Shown piece by piece: positions 23,950-26,272 of a stretch of 26,272 nucleotides of DNA. The notes beneath the pieces were generated by a model that saw only the letters and a list, made by a program, of their open reading frames with translations, did not search any database and was not told where the DNA came from. The DNA lies in assembly GCA_024680445.1 (NCBI GenBank), contig JAILCJ010000172.1, positions 1-26,272 of the forward strand, read 5' to 3'. Numbering within the stretch: the first letter of the stretch is position 1; every line of letters begins with the position of its first letter. This DNA comes from Campylobacter sp. (GTDB lineage Bacteria > Campylobacterota > Campylobacteria > Campylobacterales > Campylobacteraceae). The translations under genes were made by a program, and so were the position numbers.

Positions 23950-26272
23950 ATGTCAACACAAATCGGAACTGTAAAACAAGTAACAGGGAGGGTTATCGCT
24001 ATCGATGCTAACGGTGGCGAGAGAGTTTTAAACGCAGGTGATGCGATATTTCTAGGGGAGGTTTTAAAGACTACAACTAGCAATTCAAGTGCAGTTGTAT
24101 CTATGGATAACGGAAAAGACATCAGCGTTTTAGGAAATGACACTATTTCTATGGATGAAAGTGTCGCAAGAGCACAAAGTTTTGGCTCAGATGCAGTTGC
24201 AGATGTAAGTGCACTACAACAAGCATTGTTAAGAGGTGAAGATGTTTCACAACTTGAAGAAACAGCAGCTGGTGGTGGTGCTGGTGGCGGTTCAACAGGA
24301 ACCGGCTCTATCAACCAAATGGCATTTGAAGAAGGCGGACACGAGTCAAGAGTACAAGAAGTTGGTATAGGTGTATTGGGCGACGGCTTTGGTGGCGGTG
24401 GTTATGAACCAAGAAGCATAGGCACAGCACAAGGTGATGAAGCTCCAGTTGCAGTATCAAATGCACCAGAGGTTGTTTTAGATAGCGTAACACCAGTAGA
24501 TACAGATCCAAAAGCAGACGGTATACCAGATAAAACTATAGTTAAAGGTCATTCTGATGAACCAAATGCTCCAGTTGTTATCACAGATAAAGATGGCAAA
24601 AAAATAGGCGAAGGCACTACTGACGATAACGGTAATTTTGAAGTTGAAACCGATCCGGTAAATCCTGGAGATGATGTAACAGCGACAGTAACAGATCCAG
24701 AGGGCAATGAAGGTAAAGATACTAAACCAGCTGGTCCAGTTGTTTATGAAGATACAACTCCACCAGTAGTTGATCTTACAGAAGTTACACCAGTTGATAG
24801 TAGTGATCCAGCTGACGATACACCAGAAAAAACTATAGTTAAAGGTCATAGTGATGAACCAAATGCTCCAGTTGTTATAACTGATCCTGATGGTAAAGAA
24901 CTTGGTAAAGGTACAACTGATGAAAACGGTGATTTCAATCTTGAAGTAGATCCAGTAGCTCCTGGCACAGAAGTAACAGCAACTGTAACTGATAAAGCAG
25001 GTAACGAAGGTAAAGATACTAAACCAGCTGGTCCATTAGATTATACTGATGAAACAGGACCAAAAGTTGAAATTGACAGTGCTGTAATTACAGAACTTGA
25101 TGAACAACGAACGAATCCGGGCGATCCATTACCAGAAGCAGATGTAATAATTATCAAAGGTCATAGTGATGAGCCAAATGCTCCAATTGCTATTACTATT
25201 AATGATTCTAGCATTGATATTCCAAAAGATGTTACGGTCGATAAATATCAAAATACCGGTAAAACTGATGATAATGGTAATTTTGAGATTCATATTCCAT
25301 TTGATCCAAAAAACCCAATAGAAGTAGGTGATAATGTAAAAGTAACTGTAACTGATAAAGCAGGTAACCCAGGTAGCGGTGAAAAAGGCGCTACAGATAA
25401 TTTCACTTATGGTAGATTGCTAGAATTGACGGATAACGAAGTAAATTATACTATTGTTGATAATAAAATTGTTGAAGATACAGATGCTGGTACTGGTAAA
25501 CCAATAGATGTTGCTGAAAAATATAAAGATAATAAAACAATTTTAATAAACGATAATAGTCCTGTATTAACTGGAATGGGAGAACCTGGTGCACAGTTAA
25601 ATATAACAGTAGCAACTCAAGATGGAGAAAGAAGAACATTGGTGGGTAATAAAGGCGAAATTCAAGAATATTATAAAATTCCTGAGAGTGGTAAATGGGA
25701 AATTAATCTAGCAGAACATAATATATCATTAGCGGAAGGTACAAATTATGTTGTAGTTACTGCGACTGATGATTTTGCAAATTCTTCTCCTTCATCACGT
25801 GTAGCTGTTATTGTAGATACGACTCTTAATCTTAAAGTTGAAGAAATCGACGGTAAAGATCCAAGTGCAATAATAGAAGATGTAACTCCAACTATTACAA
25901 TTGCTCTTGATGATGATGCAGAACAAGCTATACTAGTTGATAAAAATACCGGTAAGGAAATAGCTTCTGCTTATGTTAATAATCATGATGGTACTTGGGA
26001 TATCACACCAAGCGATTCTATTCAAGGTCTTGAAGTCAAGGTTCAAGCAGTTGATAAAGCTGGTAACATGAATGAGATTGAAGTTAAACCTAACTTTAGT
26101 GAAGATTCCACTCTTGGTGCTGATGTGCCAAAAGGTTTTAGGTATTCTTATGCAGACGAAAACTTCAATTTTGTATCACAAGCCGATTATGATGATGGAT
26201 ACAAATTTGATGCTAATGCATTAAATTTGGATGGAGAATATGATCTTGTTTCTCTTGGTGTGAAAGGAAATT
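23950..26272 (+). CDS. Giant LapA/BapA-type surface adhesin, 5' part (runs off the window)
   Basis: The frame is open from ATG 23950 to the right edge, at least 774 codons, with a strong AGGAGG. There is no signal peptide, as expected for type I secretion. Residues 1-130 match the N-terminal retention module of LapA-type adhesins: MSTQIGTVKQVTGRV, the VLNAGDAIFLGEV turn, and GxDTxSMDES-like strands. They are followed by LEETAAG and a Gly-rich linker. TAAG is at 105-108, the kind of site cut by the periplasmic protease LapG. From residue 172, Ig-like repeats begin: two of exactly 99 residues and a longer third, each with KGHSDEPNAP, TDxNGxF and ATVTDxxGN. More diverged Ig-like domains follow. 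The protein should be held in an outer-membrane TolC-like pore and mediate attachment or biofilm formation. The type I secretion, LapG and LapD genes would lie outside the window. Confidence 0.9.
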   Translation, partial: MSTQIGTVKQVTGRVIAIDANGGERVLNAGDAIFLGEVLKTTTSNSSAVVSMDNGKDISVLGNDTISMDESVARAQSFGSDAVADVSALQQALLRGEDVSQLEETAAGGGAGGGSTGTGSINQMAFEEGGHESRVQEVGIGVLGDGFGGGGYEPRSIGTAQGDEAPVAVSNAPEVVLDSVTPVDTDPKADGIPDKTIVKGHSDEPNAPVVITDKDGKKIGEGTTDDNGNFEVETDPVNPGDDVTATVTDPEGNEGKDTKPAGPVVYEDTTPPVVDLTEVTPVDSSDPADDTPEKTIVKGHSDEPNAPVVITDPDGKELGKGTTDENGDFNLEVDPVAPGTEVTATVTDKAGNEGKDTKPAGPLDYTDETGPKVEIDSAVITELDEQRTNPGDPLPEADVIIIKGHSDEPNAPIAITINDSSIDIPKDVTVDKYQNTGKTDDNGNFEIHIPFDPKNPIEVGDNVKVTVTDKAGNPGSGEKGATDNFTYGRLLELTDNEVNYTIVDNKIVEDTDAGTGKPIDVAEKYKDNKTILINDNSPVLTGMGEPGAQLNITVATQDGERRTLVGNKGEIQEYYKIPESGKWEINLAEHNISLAEGTNYVVVTATDDFANSSPSSRVAVIVDTTLNLKVEEIDGKDPSAIIEDVTPTITIALDDDAEQAILVDKNTGKEIASAYVNNHDGTWDITPSDSIQGLEVKVQAVDKAGNMNEIEVKPNFSEDSTLGADVPKGFRYSYADENFNFVSQADYDDGYKFDANALNLDGEYDLVSLGVKGN
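24463..25425 (+). repeat. Tandem 297-bp Ig-domain repeats in the adhesin gene
   Basis: Unit 1 spans 24463-24759 and unit 2 spans 24760-25056, both 297 bp in the same register. Unit 3 starts at 25057 and is longer: its AAAGGTCAT block comes 315 bp after that of unit 2. Units 1 and 2 share long near-identical DNA stretches, for example around 24532-24592 versus 24829-24889 and 24709-24738 versus 25006-25035. Such identity permits gain or loss of units by recombination. Confidence 0.85.

Noticed and set aside
23937..24849. Long open frames on the minus strand opposite the adhesin gene
   Set aside because: They are mirror images of a repetitive, acidic, Thr/Val-rich coding sequence, have no ribosome sites, and give Pro/Ser- or Trp/Ile-biased proteins of no family. 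The plus-strand frame has a strong start and recognisable domains.

Overview
The window is AT-rich chromosomal DNA of a Campylobacter-like member of the Campylobacterota. The evidence is the FAD-dependent thymidylate synthase (thyX), hemJ, the glmM-lspA pair, a pyruvate carboxylase A subunit that looks like the Campylobacter type, promoters with good -10 boxes but poor -35 boxes, a long homopolymeric G tract, and a dispersed palindrome, ATCAAATTTGAT. The species cannot be fixed by reading alone.

Layout. 1-252: a dense field of CAAATTTGA palindromes, partly in a 36-bp register. 253-3760 (minus): a formate/nitrite channel, a TDT-family transporter, a six-histidine cytochrome b and a Tat-exported FeS protein. 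The last three are joined by 4-bp start/stop overlaps. The set resembles the electron-transfer half of a formate-dehydrogenase-type enzyme without its catalytic subunit. A Crp/Fnr-family regulator (3848-4486) diverges from it and is followed by an AldB-like aldehyde dehydrogenase. 6334-8188 (plus): an orphan OmpR-type response regulator, a small exported protein and thyX. 8300-8375: tRNA-Thr(CGU), then three palindrome-bearing repeats. 8637-9982 (minus): prfA and rpsT. 10177-12802 (plus): glmM, lspA (4-bp overlap), a TM2/SHOCT membrane protein and hemJ. 12941-15659: pycA, then a membrane acyltransferase. 15693-18913: pcm, a carbon-nitrogen hydrolase and nrdB, all minus, with a plus-strand outer-membrane beta-barrel gene between pcm and the hydrolase. 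18996-23550 (minus): a PepSY-type membrane protein with a low-complexity linker, a PAS-GGDEF-EAL protein with a degenerate GGDEF domain, and rnhB. 23950 to the right edge (plus): the first 774 codons of a giant LapA/BapA-type adhesin.

Three things stand out. First, the barrel-protein promoter has an 11-G tract directly abutting a perfect TATAAT, the layout expected of a transcriptional phase-variation switch. Second, the adhesin starts with a retention module carrying a TAAG motif at residues 105-108, the type of site cut by the LapG protease under c-di-GMP control. It is preceded by a 399-bp non-coding region with a perfect 7-bp inverted repeat just upstream of a TATAAT box, and a c-di-GMP-type protein lies nearby. 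Third, the CAAATTTGA palindrome occurs between genes, in terminator-like hairpins and inside coding sequence, including the variable linker of the PepSY protein.

Most other genes are housekeeping: translation, cell-envelope precursors, heme, nucleotide metabolism and anaplerosis.
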